Source of the DNA: Halichondria panicea
Lineage: Eukaryota; Porifera; Demospongiae; Suberitida; Halichondriidae
Direction of reading: 5' to 3'
Assembly: GCF_963675165.1 (NCBI RefSeq)
Contig: NC_087392.1
Span: forward strand, 4,857,442 to 4,921,441
DNA length: 64,000 nucleotides
The notes beneath the pieces were generated by a model that saw only the letters and a program-made list of their open reading frames with translations, did not search any database and was not told the DNA's origin. The position numbers were made by a program, and so were the translations under genes. Every line of letters begins with the position of its first letter. Positions within the stretch are counted from its first letter, which is position 1. Positions 12,631 through 23,579 of this stretch are shown piece by piece.

Positions 12631-12827
12631 TCTTTATATTTTGTAAAGATCCTAAGCAAACACTAGGTTTAGTAATCTTAACTATATAGCTGTGCCAAGT
12701 ACAATTGCATGAGTATATAACTACATAATCTTTATATTTTGTAAAGATCCTAAGCAAACACTAGGTTTAGTAATCTTAACTATATAGCTGTGCCAAGTAC
12801 AATTGCATGAGTATATAACTACATAAT
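12631..12827. repeat. 99-bp tandem duplication upstream of copy C
   Basis: Two adjacent, practically identical 99-bp units start TCTTTATATTTTGTAAAGAT. Each contains one copy of the GTAAAGATCCTAAGCAAAC element (12643-12665 and 12742-12764), so the putative promoter of copy C is doubled. Confidence 0.85.
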
Positions 12828-13034
12828 GCAAGTATAATACAAACAAGCATTCGTTCTCAAAAAAACTATGACTCTGAGCTAAGAGCTGAGTTCAATATAC
12901 AATATCAATTTTAGTTTTCAATTGTCCCAAGGACTCCTAACAGGACACACTCAACCCTAATTATGAGCTAACATGTACATACAAAACTACTATATAGTTA
13001 ATTCAGTTCAGTTTTCCAACATAGATATAATAAA

Positions 13035-14021
13035 TCACTCAACATTGTCTGCATTACTAGATTTGCACATGCAAATATAAGTAGAGCACAAACAGAAGAG
13101 TCCAAACATCGGTAGCAGAATCCAAGACAAACCCATAACAGCCAGAGCTACTTCAGGGGAGGAGCAAAGCCCAGCTGGATTGTTGATGAAGCCGATATTC
13201 TGGGCCACAAAAACAGTGTTTGGAATTAGAGTGACCAAAAATACAAGGGTCAGGAGGGACACAGATGAGCAACACAGGCATTGCACAGTGGGGCTCTTTA
13301 TGTTCAAGCAGTGGGCACAGCAGAAGATGGACATAATAAGAGTTATGGCTCCCAAAACCAGCCCACTGCTCGCAGCACCTGATAGGGGGACACATGCTGG
13401 CAAACCAACAGCAGCTGCAAAGATATATAAGAATAATCATTACTATTTAATTGCTTTCACTATTTGTGACACACTAGTAAATAAATTCATAAAAGATAAC
13501 AATCACTACTGTCTAGTCTATAGGTATAACCATAAGTGTACACTGAATGTAGTGTCAAACTTACCTATAGGGATGATTATTGCAAGGCTCATCAAGAAGA
13601 TGAAACAACTGCCTGCATTCATGATACAGTTAAAAGTAAAGCAACACAATATACTTACAGCTGCATAATATAAAGCCTCTGTAGGTGCCATGGTCATCAG
13701 ATGGGCTCCCATTTACGTTATACTGCAGGGCTCGATTGCGTGGAGTGTAACTTGGAGGACCCTGAAATTGAAAGAATCTCACCACAAGTACTAGACTAAA
13801 TACCCAAAACAATCTAGTCTACAAGTTAATACCACTTGTGCGACTTGCACTTGCTCTGTAACGAGAATGGCATGTCCACCTCCCTCTATAGGAACCTGTG
13901 CAACCACAGTCTTCTTCTGGCCCACCATACCAGTCTCCTCGTCGTACACAAGCTGTGTGCGCTCTCCCATCATAGCATCGCCGTGCTGCTCAATTCTAAC
14001 ATGGTTTGCAGTCAATGCCAT
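13035..14021 (-). CDS. four-pass membrane protein, array copy D (intact reference copy)
   Basis: Exons are 14021-13833, 13761-13659, 13612-13565 and 13414-13035. Phases are 0, 1 and 1, and the total gives 239 aa. This is the cleanest copy. The head starts MALTANHVRIEQHGDAMMGE, then carries YDEETGMVGQKKTVVAQVP and ends in EQVQVAQV. The GPPSYTPRN block follows in exon 2. The first membrane segment is SCFIFLMSLAIIIPI. Exon 4 holds three hydrophobic segments separated by CLCCSS and a short loop with INNPAGLC. The tail is short and polar. Membrane topology is predicted from hydrophobicity only. A PPxY motif in the family can bind WW domains of Nedd4-type ligases (established for the motif); that it does so here is inference. 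Confidence 0.85.
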
Positions 14022-14335
14022 CTCTATGATTTTCTTGGATCTATCCGAGCGCGACGTAGTTGTCGCTCACGACTGACTATATACAAATTTTTAATCATAG
14101 TCTTGTGAGCCCAACGTAAACAGTTTGTTATAATGACGACCTTTCCCATAAAATAATCCTGTTAAATATGCTGGTTTAGCTGATTGTGCCCCTCTAGGGC
14201 TAAGCATAAGAAAACTAAGCTGAGCATTATAACCAGGAAAAGAGGGATTGGAAACAGAAGTGGCCTCGATAAAACATTCGCACCAGGCTTTCTTTTCCGT
14301 CTCAAATGAGAAAATGTGCTGACTTAGCATGCATT

Positions 14336-14428
14336 TAGTGCCACGCATAAGCTGTGTGCGCTCATCGCTCATCGCTGTAGTCATCCTCCAATTATTTATA
14401 ATGGGTAAAGATCCCTAAGCTGAGCATA
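14336..14428 (-). pseudogene. relic first exon plus upstream element of a copy-B-like gene
   Basis: In reverse complement the sequence GAGGATGACTACAGCGATGA followed by ACACAGCTTATG matches the start of copy B. The ATG has been lost through a deletion of about 11 bases, and the frame soon meets a stop. The upstream GGTAAAGATCCCTAAGCTGA element is still present at 14403-14428. The remaining exons are missing, so this is a dead eighth copy. Confidence 0.6.
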
Positions 14429-14645
14429 ATGATATATTCAATAAATTTTCTCAGCTCTGGTGTCTGGATATTTGAGGCACTTGACTATAGGAACATTAAT
14501 CTGGCTGTATTGTAGTACAACCTATATTATACTTGCATATTATATAGACTGGTTTTCACTGTAATGAGGCCCTAACACTTTGTTAAGCAGCTCGTTTGAA
14601 AACACATCCATTTTTTGTAGTCATCGAAATAATTATGATGTAATG

Positions 14646-14815
14646 TACAGTGGAACCTCTGTTAACAACTACCTCCCAGTTGCTATATAACGGCCAGGCA
14701 CCCAGGTCCCAAATGAACAGTTTGTGTACAAAACAACCTCTCAACAAAGGCCACCTCTGTATAAAGGCCAAAACATTGTTCCCCAAAGGTGTCCGTTATA
14801 GAGGGTTCCACTGTA
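14646..14815. mobile_element. 170-bp MITE with TA-flanked terminal repeats
   Basis: TACAGTGGAACCTCTGTTAA at the left and ATAGAGGGTTCCACTGTA at the right form inverted repeats, with TA at both ends. There is no coding content. The class resembles pogo/Tigger MITEs. Confidence 0.75.
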
Positions 14816-15573
14816 ATACTGTTCCCACTCACAGGACTCACACCAGCACCAGCCGATTTACCAGCAGTTTATCTTGTTGTTATCTTGTGCCTACACATGT
14901 AAAAAATTTTGAGACAACAACAGCCAATGATTTCAGTTCTACCTATATAGTTCTAAAAGACAAGCAATTCAGTATTTCACACAGTCAATCTGAGTTCTCC
15001 CTCGCACCCCTGCATGGTTTATACACCACTATACTGGCTTCATCTTCTTCATAATCATAACAGAAATTGGTTGAGCTATCGCGCCCCAGACGAATCAGCT
15101 GGAGAGAAGAGATCCAGAATTTAATTGCGAAGAATTAAGGCTACAATATTTAGAGCTGACCAAATAGATACTCAATTAAGTCTCAATTAATGCAGAGTAC
15201 TACAACAGAAAGAGGATTGTCGTAACATTGGACTCATGATTTTAACGTGTTCAGACAACATTACGTATAATCATAATCATATCTCATATCTTATATACCT
15301 ACGATACTGTGCATGGTACAAATTAATTCAGTTCAATCGTCAGGTACACACACTAGACTCGATCCCAGGCAAGTTTTCTCGGCCTGGGATCGAGGCTACT
15401 ACACACACCTGCTGCACATTGTACCAGTATTATCCATTGACATGTTTGTATTGAAGTCATAACTATATGATATAATGAGTGTTTGAATGTTCTACGAAGC
15501 ACACAGTCTTAACAGAACTAACTTATATATAATAATTATGGGCTCCCAATACACAATACTATATAATTATGAT
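14816..15573. other. intergenic, no gene seen
   Basis: No supported gene. A palindromic fragment of the dispersed GGCCTGGGATCGAGGCTA repeat lies at about 15345-15400. Confidence 0.4.
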
Positions 15574-16176
15574 TCACACAGTATTGTTTGCAGCTGCAGT
15601 ATTTCTGGTTCTGGCAAGCAAATATGAGCGGATCACAAAAACATTGAAGAAACCGAATATCGGTAGCAGAATGTACGACGAACCCGTAACAACCAGAACT
15701 GATTTAGCCAGAGAACAGACTCTGCTGCCATCTGGATTGTTGATGAAATCAATATTCTGTGCCACAAACACAGTTCCTAGTATCAGAATAACCAAAAATA
15801 TAATGTTTAGAAATGATACAACAGAACAACAACAGCCTTGCACAGTTGAGTTTATCTTCAAACAGATGTAGTATAAACAGCAGAGGATGGACAAAAAGAT
15901 TGAAAGAACCACTCCACAGGCTGTAACCCCTACTAGGGGGGCACAACCCCACAAACGAAGTCCTGCAAAAATAATATTAGAAAAAGCTTGTCACAAATGG
16001 TGGTTACTGAGAGGTCCCTTATTTCACTTAGAGACCTCAGTGGTCTTCTATACAGAGGTTCATTATATTATATTATGTACTTGCCTATGGAAATGTATGT
16101 TGAAGTCATAGTAACCATGATGCAAGTGCCAGAGGAGGTTGGAAGGAAGTTGAGATCACGTGCAAAAATATCAATA

Positions 16177-16483
16177 TAAATGTGCTGAGTCGGCGCTATT
16201 TTTGTGTCTTGTCAGCAGTTTCACAGATAGCTACTGGTCATCAAGGAAATGAGCAGTCTGACGATCACTGCATCTGCTTACGATTTAAATCTCTACTACG
16301 ATTTCTCCTAGCCTAAGCACTAGATCTACAGAGATAAAGCTTCTCTACCTGGATTGAACAGGAGTCTGGCATGTAGGTGATCCTCTGGATCTTTTACTGC
16401 TCACCTCTAGCTCTTGATATCTTGTGTACAACTAAACTGCTGACTAGACATAAAAATAAATAGCGCCGACTCAGCACATTTAG
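16177..16483. mobile_element. MITE with about 45-bp terminal inverted repeats
   Basis: TGTGCTGAGTCGGCGCTATT at the left is mirrored by AATAGCGCCGACTCAGCACA at the right. Homology continues inward through GTCAGCAGTTT. The element is about 307 bp and lies in the intron of copy E. I could not define a clear target duplication. Confidence 0.8.
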
Positions 16484-17380
16484 AGATATTTATGCCTTGG
16501 TGCTCATGCGCAAGCGAGGTATACGGTAGTGTATTTATGTGTCTGTGTCTGTGTGTGTGTGGACTGCTACAGCTGCTCAAGGATGAATCAAGTGCAAGTA
16601 AGAGTTTCTATAGGCTTCTAGTCATGTTTACTTGGACTTTAATTCGTGGATTTGCAAAATAATGCTTCGTTCTCGAGTTATGCCTAGTTTGCTTACTTGG
16701 AATGCCATTGCAGCCTTTTCAAAAGAGCACGTAGCCAAACTTGTTTACCGAGTGTTGCTACTCTACTTTAGTAGTTAGCTCTGCACTAGAACGCTAGCTA
16801 TTGGTAGCTGCAAGAGTGAGAAGAGAGCTGCAAGCTCTGCTGACTTGCAGCCATTAATTTTAGACTTGAACTTTTGGTATCGATCATTTTTAACAACAAT
16901 CATTTTTGACCCGCTCTTAGAGTTTTTCTGGATTTTGCCTGCAGTAAATTATAAATGTTCATCATGATACAAATTATAATCAATGTGTGTATAAAAGCTA
17001 GCTTAGTAGCTTTATGTCATGTAGCTTTGGCACCTCATGCACCGAGGCACAGCACCTGCGGTGCTTTCATTTTTCAAGTATTTGTGTTTTGCAGTGCAGC
17101 TTTGCAGCTTTTATCTCACTCTTGCAGCTACCAATAGCTATAGTGCTCTAGTGCAGAGCTAACTACTAAGTAGAATAGCAGCTTTCTATTAGCAGTTTTT
17201 GCTATGCATGATTCTCAAGAGACGGAAATGGCCTTCAATGTGAGTTTTTATGTATATAGACTTAGCCAGAGCGAAGCTTTTAAATTAATGTTGCTTGGGA
17301 CTTGTAGAAACTATTGGTTCCAAAGTCTTCTATAGCTTAGCTTGCTTAGCACTATTCTAAATCAGTTATATAGGCCTCGT

Positions 17381-17441
17381 CCAACGGTCACTATGGGATT
17401 ATGAGACCCTCAGGGTCTCATAATCCCATAGAGACCGTTGG
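17381..17441. repeat. near-perfect 61-bp palindrome
   Basis: The arms CCAACGGTC.CTATGGGATT and ATGAGACCCT read into each other around position 17411 with about two mismatches and almost no loop. A cruciform or small MITE is likely. Confidence 0.8.
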
Positions 17442-17572
17442 ATTCACTATTATATAGTGCATAATAGTGCTGAGTATGTTATAGTGGTACGATTCATGAG
17501 TGACTAAAACATTGTTTAGTCATGAGTAGCTAAACAATGCTCATGACTAACCAATGACCACTGCATGATCTA

Positions 17573-17967
17573 CAGTGGCAGATCCAGGAAAAATGAAAGG
17601 GGTTTCAAAGTAATGAACGCGCAGCAGTGAAAATTGCGCACAGCGCGAATTTTTTAGGGTTACTCCCACTTCCGGTCACACGTTGTGCAGTAAGACTAGG
17701 CAAAATCCCATTTTCAGTCAGAAAGTCCCATAATAGACTTGTGTAGTGCTATATAGCTGCCACGAACAGTCAACTAGCTAGCCTAGGCTAACCATTGACT
17801 TTTAACACTCCTTTGGCAGTTGATACATCAAAACAACAGGTACAGTCAAACTACAATAGCTACAAAAACTGATAAATAGCTAACTGGTAGCTGCACTAAA
17901 GCCATAATAGCTAGACTGAAAGGGGGGATCCGTGGCACCCTGGGATCTCTCCCTGGATTCGCCACTG
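17573..17967. mobile_element. hAT-like MITE with target duplication
   Basis: The element begins CAGTGGCAGATCCAGG and ends CCTGGATTCGCCACTG, inverted repeats with one internal difference region. It is flanked on both sides by CATGATCTA (17564-17572 and 17968-17976), an 8- or 9-bp target-site duplication. CAGTGGC termini with 8-bp duplications are typical of hAT elements. It has no coding content and lies in the copy E intron. Confidence 0.8.
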
Positions 17968-18465
17968 CATGATCTATGTAACTGATGTATGTATATAACT
18001 TACCTCCAGGGATGGCCATTGCAATGCTAAGCACTGAGGTGAATAAACCACACAAAAGCCCTGTAAATAGGCAGTGATAGCAAAGCAACACAATTATTAC
18101 TTACAGAATCGTTTGCAGCCTCTGCTGGTGCCACAGTCAGCAGTTAAACTTCTACGTACATACCGCATTACGGCTTGCACTTCTCGCATCAGGGCTTGCA
18201 CTTCCCCCTCTGTGTACTTTCCCAGCACAGCATCACCGCCTCTCTCCACAGGAACCTGTGCAACCACAGCATTCTCCTGAACAACCGTACCACTGGCACT
18301 GCCAGTCTTCGGGACATACCCAATTTATGTGCACTCTCCCAGCACAGTATCACCGTGCTGCTCAACTCTAATATAATTTGCAGTCAATGGCATACTCTTG
18401 GGACAGATTACTAATTTTGGCGATTTTTGCTAAGTGATCAGAGATTGAGCAGTTACTAAAACAAT

Positions 18466-18494
18466 AGGTAAAGATCACTAAGCAAGCAAATACT
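18466..18494 (-). promoter_or_regulatory. conserved upstream element, copy E
   Basis: AGGTAAAGATCACTAAGCAA lies about 75 bases upstream of the copy E start and matches the element upstream of copies C, F and G. Confidence 0.4.
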
Positions 18495-18599
18495 AAGTTA
18501 TAATTATAGATCTAGTTGACATAACCATAGATTAGACTACATTACATCATCTGTAATTGATCTGATTGGCTAAAAACAGTAGATTACATGGAAGCATAA

Positions 18600-18715
18600 T
18601 CTACAAGAAAGTACTTATTCTACAGGAAATGGGCGCATATTCTACAGGAAGTGGACACATATTCTACAGGAAATGGACGCATATTCTACAGGAAGTGACA
18701 AATAATTTGCAAGAA
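18600..18715. repeat. short degenerate tandem repeat
   Basis: The block ATTCTACAGGAAATGG(A/G)CGCAT repeats about four times with small changes. It lies between copies E and F. There is no coding sense. Confidence 0.6.
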
Positions 18716-19244
18716 GTTCTCAAAAGTTGAAATGAAATTTTTAGTGAAAGTGACAAGATGACAAAAACATTATAAAAACACAGAATGCAATAGTTTGTTC
18801 AGTCAATATCCATTCTTTCCATGTCCACTGTTGCTTTGTATTGCTTTTTCCAGTTGGGCATGGGCAAGGGGGGCCAGGAAGCATCAAAAACACTTTAGCA
18901 GTCGCTTGACACTTTCTATTGAGTTTTTTAAGGTTCCATGCCGGTCCAGTCTGCTCTATACCCCCTCCACTCCACCACAGAGCTTCATTCTTCTTCTTGT
19001 AGTGTTGCAGTCAGTTCTAGCATAGTTCTAGGTTCTTTTTACTTGTCTGTTCTTTCCAGTATCTTCAAGAAGCGTTTCACAAGCTTTACTAAGTTTTTCA
19101 TTGTTTTGAAGCCGTCTTCTTATCTTTTTCTGTCAACTGGTGTCTCTCACAGCTCTCCAGCTCGTCCAGCTCGCACAAATTCAATTTCTGTTGCTAAGCA
19201 CCAAACCTGGCTTTTTATAACCACGCCTCGCGCATGCGCAATGA

Positions 19245-19405
19245 AGTCCAAGTTAGATAGACCACACCCACTCGTAGAATATGCGTCTTAGTAACCACCT
19301 TGGTTACGGTTAGATTCCCTCGGCTTTGCGCCTCGGGCTAACCGCAACCGCGGAGGTTACATAGACGCATATTCTACTCTTAGGTGTAGTCTATCCTATA
19401 CTTCT
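19245..19405. repeat. long hairpin (foldback, about 75-bp arms)
   Basis: The central palindrome 19275-19376 has ends TAGAATATGCGTCT and AGACGCATATTCTA and a GC-rich centre (GGCTTTGCGCCTCGG). The homology extends outward into ATAGACCACACC and GGTGTAGTCTAT. A foldback MITE is likely. Confidence 0.75.
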
Positions 19406-19521
19406 TCAATCTATGACATAACAAAGCGTAAAGATGTCACCGTATGAGCTAGATGTACATGTACCACACATAAAACTGAAATTTCAAACTAGGAAACATT
19501 GTTTGCATCATTAATACAACA

Positions 19522-20690
19522 CTAACTCTTCTCCACGCAAATATAAGTAGAGCACAAACAGAAGAGCCCAAATATTGGTAGCAGAATCCAAGACAAACCC
19601 ATAACAGCTGGAGCTACTTCAGTGGAAGAGCAAATCCCAGCTGGGTCGTTGATAAAGTTAATATCCAGTGCCACAAATACAGTGTTTGCAATCAAAGTGC
19701 AAAAATGCAAGGGTTAGGAGTGACACAGCTGAGCAACACAAGCATTGCACAGTGGGGCTCTTTGTGTTCCAGCAGTGTGCACAGCAGAGGATGGACATAA
19801 TGAAAGTTATAGAACCCAGAACCAGCCCACTGATGGCAGCACTTGATATAGGGGCACATGACAACAAACCAACAGCAGCTGCAAAAGTAGTAAGAATATA
19901 ATCATTATTGTTTAAATATTTTCACTATGTTGGACCATACTATAATATAGATAACAATCACTATACAATATTGTATGTTACACTGCTAGTTTAGTTAGAG
20001 CCTTGGTCCCATGCCGATTTTTAAATCAACTGGGACCGAGGCTACTGTCTAGTTAGCCTTGATTCCAGGCGGCCTGAAATTGAGGCTATACTGTCTAGTC
20101 TGCTAGGAAACCAGTTTAAAGGAAGCTATATAAATGTATAAATGACCTGACCACTAAATGTAGAAATGTATATAAGGTCAACTTACCTATAGGGATGATT
20201 ATCGCAAGGCTCATCAAGAAGATGAAGCAACTGCACAAAAGCCCTGCAATTAATTCATGATGCATACAGTTAAAAATAATGCAACTTATTATACTTACAT
20301 GCAGCTGCATGATTTGCACACTCTACAATTGACATCAGGGTCATCAGATGGGCTCCCATTTACGTGGTGCTGCAAGGCTCGATCACTGCATGGAGTGTAA
20401 CTTGGAGGACCCTGCACTGAGATAAAAAGGAAACTTCATATAATTATAAACAATATAAAAAAATGGTACAAAAAATTTAACTTGCAAGTTCTATAAATTA
20501 CCACTTGTGTGACTTGCACTTGCTCTGTAACAAGAATGGTATGTCCACCTCCATCTATAGGAACCTGTGCAACCACAGTCTTCTTCTGGCCCGCCATACC
20601 AGTCTCCTCGTCGTACATAAGCTGTGTGCGCTCTCCCATCACAGCATCGCCATGCTGCACAACTCTAACGTGGTTTACAGTCAATGCCAT
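19522..20690 (-). pseudogene. array copy F, frameshifted
   Basis: Exons by homology are 20690-20502, 20411-20299, 20243-20187 and 19878-19522. Exon 1 and the GPPSYTP exon are intact. The exon 2 donor region has a 4-base gain (GCAT) that puts it in phase 2 instead of phase 1, unless a GC donor at the old site is used. The last exon lacks two bases near 19699 (GTGCAAAAA where sisters have GTGGCCAAAAA), which breaks the third membrane segment. The two changes do not compensate. Exon sequence is otherwise very close to copy G, so the lesions are young. Sequencing error is possible for the 2-base loss. Confidence 0.7.
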
Positions 20691-20841
20691 CTCTGTGATC
20701 TTCTCTAATTAAGTTCTTGAATCTAGTGAGCACAATCCAATGTGTTTTAGATTTTTATGCCGCGCTCACAAGACGTGGCTAGCATGTATAGCGGTAGAGT
20801 AGTAATTATAGATCAAGGCGCGTGTGCAGTTACTAAAAAAT

Positions 20842-20870
20842 AGGTAAAGATCAGTAACTAAGCAAGCAAA
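20842..20870 (-). promoter_or_regulatory. conserved upstream element, copy F
   Basis: AGGTAAAGATCAGTAACTAA followed by GCAAGCAAA, about 150 bases upstream of the copy F start. It is shared with the other array copies. Confidence 0.4.
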
Positions 20871-20948
20871 ATTAATACGTAAAAAGTTTAAAGACACAAC
20901 TAAAAATGTCACCGTATGAGCTACCACACACAAAACTAAACTTTAGAA

Positions 20949-22132
20949 CTAGGCAACATTGTTTGCATCACTAATAGGCTTGTCCACGCAAATAAAAGTA
21001 GAGCACAAACAGAAAAGCCCAAACAATGGTAGCAGAATCCAAGACAAACCCATAACAGCTGGAGCTACTTCAGTGGAAGAGCAAATCCCAGCTGGATTGT
21101 TGATGAAGTTAGCCACAAATACAGTGTTTGCAATCAGAGTGGCCAAAAATGCAAGGGTTAGGAGTGTCACAGCTGAGCAACACAAGCATCACACGGTAGG
21201 GCTCTTCATGTTCAAGCAGTGGGCACAGCAGAGGATGGATATAATGAAAGTTATAGAACCCAGAACCAGCCCACTGCTCGCAGCACCTGACAGGGGGGCA
21301 CATGACAGCAAACCAACAGCAGCTGCAAAGATAGTATCATTATTGTCTAAATATAATATGTTTTCACTATATGTTGGACCACAGTACATAAAAGAGATAA
21401 CAATGTTGCACTACTGTTCTAGTTAGCCTTGCATAGTCCCATGCCAATTTTTAAGGACCAAGGCTACTGTCTAGTTAGCTTTGATTCCACGTGGCCTGGC
21501 GAGGCTACTGTCTAGTTAGCTAGGTACATGTGTAACCATGCCGTAGTTTTAAAGGAAGCATAGTGGATAAATGACCTGACCACTGAAAGTAGAACTGTAG
21601 GGTCAAACACTTACCTATAGGGATGATCATTCCAAGGCTCATCAACAAGATGAAGCAACTGCATGAAAGCCCTGCAATAATTAATTTATGATACATGTAG
21701 TTTAAATAAAGCAACCAAATGTACTTAAGACTTACAGCTGCATGATTTGCAGACTCTATTGTTGGTATCAGGGTCATCAGATGGGCTCCCATTGACATTG
21801 TTCTGCAAGGCTTGATTAGTGCGTGGAGTATAACTCGGAGGACTCTGCAGTGAGATAAAAATAAAACTTATATCATAATATAATTACAAAGTATTAAAAT
21901 GGTACAAAACATAATAATGATTTAACTGACAAGTATAAATTACCACTTGTGTGACTTGCACTTGCTCTGTAACGAGAATGGCATGTCCACCTCCCTCCAC
22001 AGGAACCTGTGCAACCACAGTCTTCTTCTGGCCCGCCATACCAGTCTCCTTGTCGTACACAAACTGTGTGTACTCTCCCATCATGGCATCGCCGTGCTGC
22101 TCAACTCTAACGTGGTTTGCAGTCAATGCCAT
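20949..22132 (-). pseudogene. array copy G with one nonsense codon
   Basis: Exons are 22132-21944, 21844-21736, 21671-21615 and 21322-20949. All phases agree (729 nt, 243 codons). The head starts MALTANHVRVEQHGDAMMGE. Exon 2 reads SPPSYTPR. The last exon reads in the family frame, but the codon following SPTV is TGA (near 21188), where the sisters have CAA before CLCC. This would truncate the protein after the second membrane segment. A 9-base in-frame deletion also shortens the loop before INNPAG. It is nearly identical to copy F elsewhere. Its start codon is only 295 bases from the divergent LRRK-type gene. Confidence 0.7.
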
Positions 22133-22427
22133 CTCTATGATCTTCTTTAATTAAGTTCTTGGATCTAATGAGCGCGATCGTGGCTAAAGTGATTAAGAGG
22201 GAAAGGGGTAGTCTTTGGAACAAAGTGATATGGAGGGTTATTTTGGGTGGGTAAAGATCCTTAACTAAGCAAACACTACAACTGGTTTATTGTACATTGT
22301 AATCCAATTGCTAGTGGAACCATTCCTACCATATTACAGTAGCAGCTTGAGCTAGCTGATAGAACAAAGTTTGTCAAGTTTTAGTTATGCTTGAGAGACC
22401 GAAGCAGCTGTGATATCAAGGCCCAAG
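22133..22427. promoter_or_regulatory. short divergent intergenic region
   Basis: This 295-bp interval separates the start codons of array copy G (minus) and the LRRK-type gene (plus). The array element GTAAAGATCCTTAACTAAGC is at 22250-22276. No clear TATA box is seen. A shared promoter is inference. Confidence 0.4.
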
Positions 22428-22645
22428 ATGAGCGCAACTCCTGATCTCTCTGAGGAGCTCACCAAGGCTGCAATGTGGGGCAACCTGAAGCTACTCGAGA
22501 GCCTACTAGAAGCTGGAGCTAACCCCAACTTTCCTAACTCCAGAGGCGACAGTCCACTTCACGAGGCTGCTTATTATGGGGAGACTGACTGTGCTAGCTG
22601 TCTGCTCAAGTTTAAGGGTGAGCTAGCAGTTGTCTTATAAGCTAG

Positions 22646-22702
<57 letters not shown>

Positions 22703-23514
22703 GATAAAGCTATGATTAATTATAAATTAACAGTTTATAACGATATATATAGTCGAGGCTAGGTCTGTAAAGCCTTTATGGTAGTGAGTCTGAGTATTAT
22801 AATTATTACAGTGAGGTAACTAACTCTCGTGCTTGCTCGTCTAGTGCAGTGTGTGTATTGAGTTAGCAAAATGCTGAAGATACAAACAAGTGTATTCTGT
22901 TTAGGTCGTGATTTAATTAATTAATGCACCATGTTTGTTTATGATATCCCATGATGTATGTGGTATCAAGCTAGCTGCATTAATCTTGGCCTGCTAACAT
23001 GAGTCTAGCTGAACAATGTCTGTATCTATACAAGTATGTGAGAATGTTGTTGTCCCTAGCCTTGAAAGCCTGACTAAATAACCATAACGACGCATAATTT
23101 TGATCAGCTGGCCGTGAGTTCATTTGGAAGGCCAAAGCAGCTTAAGCAATGTGGGCAGCCTGAATATCAGGAGCCCTCAATAAGTGCAAGATCTCTCACT
23201 TTGAGTAAAATAAAGACCTCATTTTGTGGAAGTTTACAAACAATTTTGGGAGAGTTTAATTGGTTTTGATACACTTCCATATTAGTCCAGCACAATAGTG
23301 ATAGTGAAACATCAGCTAATGTGGCAGTGACACTAGCTGTGTGGACACTGCTGGTAGTGAGCCAACTTGACACTGTTTGCTAAGCAGAGTAAGAGGGTGG
23401 TTTTACAAAGCGATCTAAACAAAGTAATATTGACGTTAAAGTTGACGTAGAGATAATTATGCAAGCCCACTCTCCTGTCTCTCTCCTTCCCCCATTCTCT
23501 CTGATCCACTTATC

Positions 23515-23579
<65 letters not shown>

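Larger units (their letters stand above)
15574..18393 (-). pseudogene. array copy E with fused first exon and one nonsense codon
   Basis: Exons by homology are 18393-18105, 18060-18004 and 15962-15574. Phases close to 735 nt (245 codons). Head and linker are encoded by a single 289-nt exon rather than two. The PPSY block is absent, and a second degenerate copy of the head motif (GGDAVLGKYTE) takes its place. Codon 23 is TAA (18327-18325), where sister copies have a glutamine codon after GE.T; the rest of the exon remains open. The four membrane segments are diverged but hydrophobic. The large second intron (about 2 kb) contains two MITEs. A single nonsense codon may be an allele, a sequencing error or true decay. 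Confidence 0.6.

Noticed and set aside
5556..22132. Naming the tetraspanning array as MS4A, tetraspanin or CD225/IFITM
   Set aside because: No CCG motif of tetraspanins, no CD225 signature and no clear MS4A motif. Only the number of hydrophobic segments agrees.
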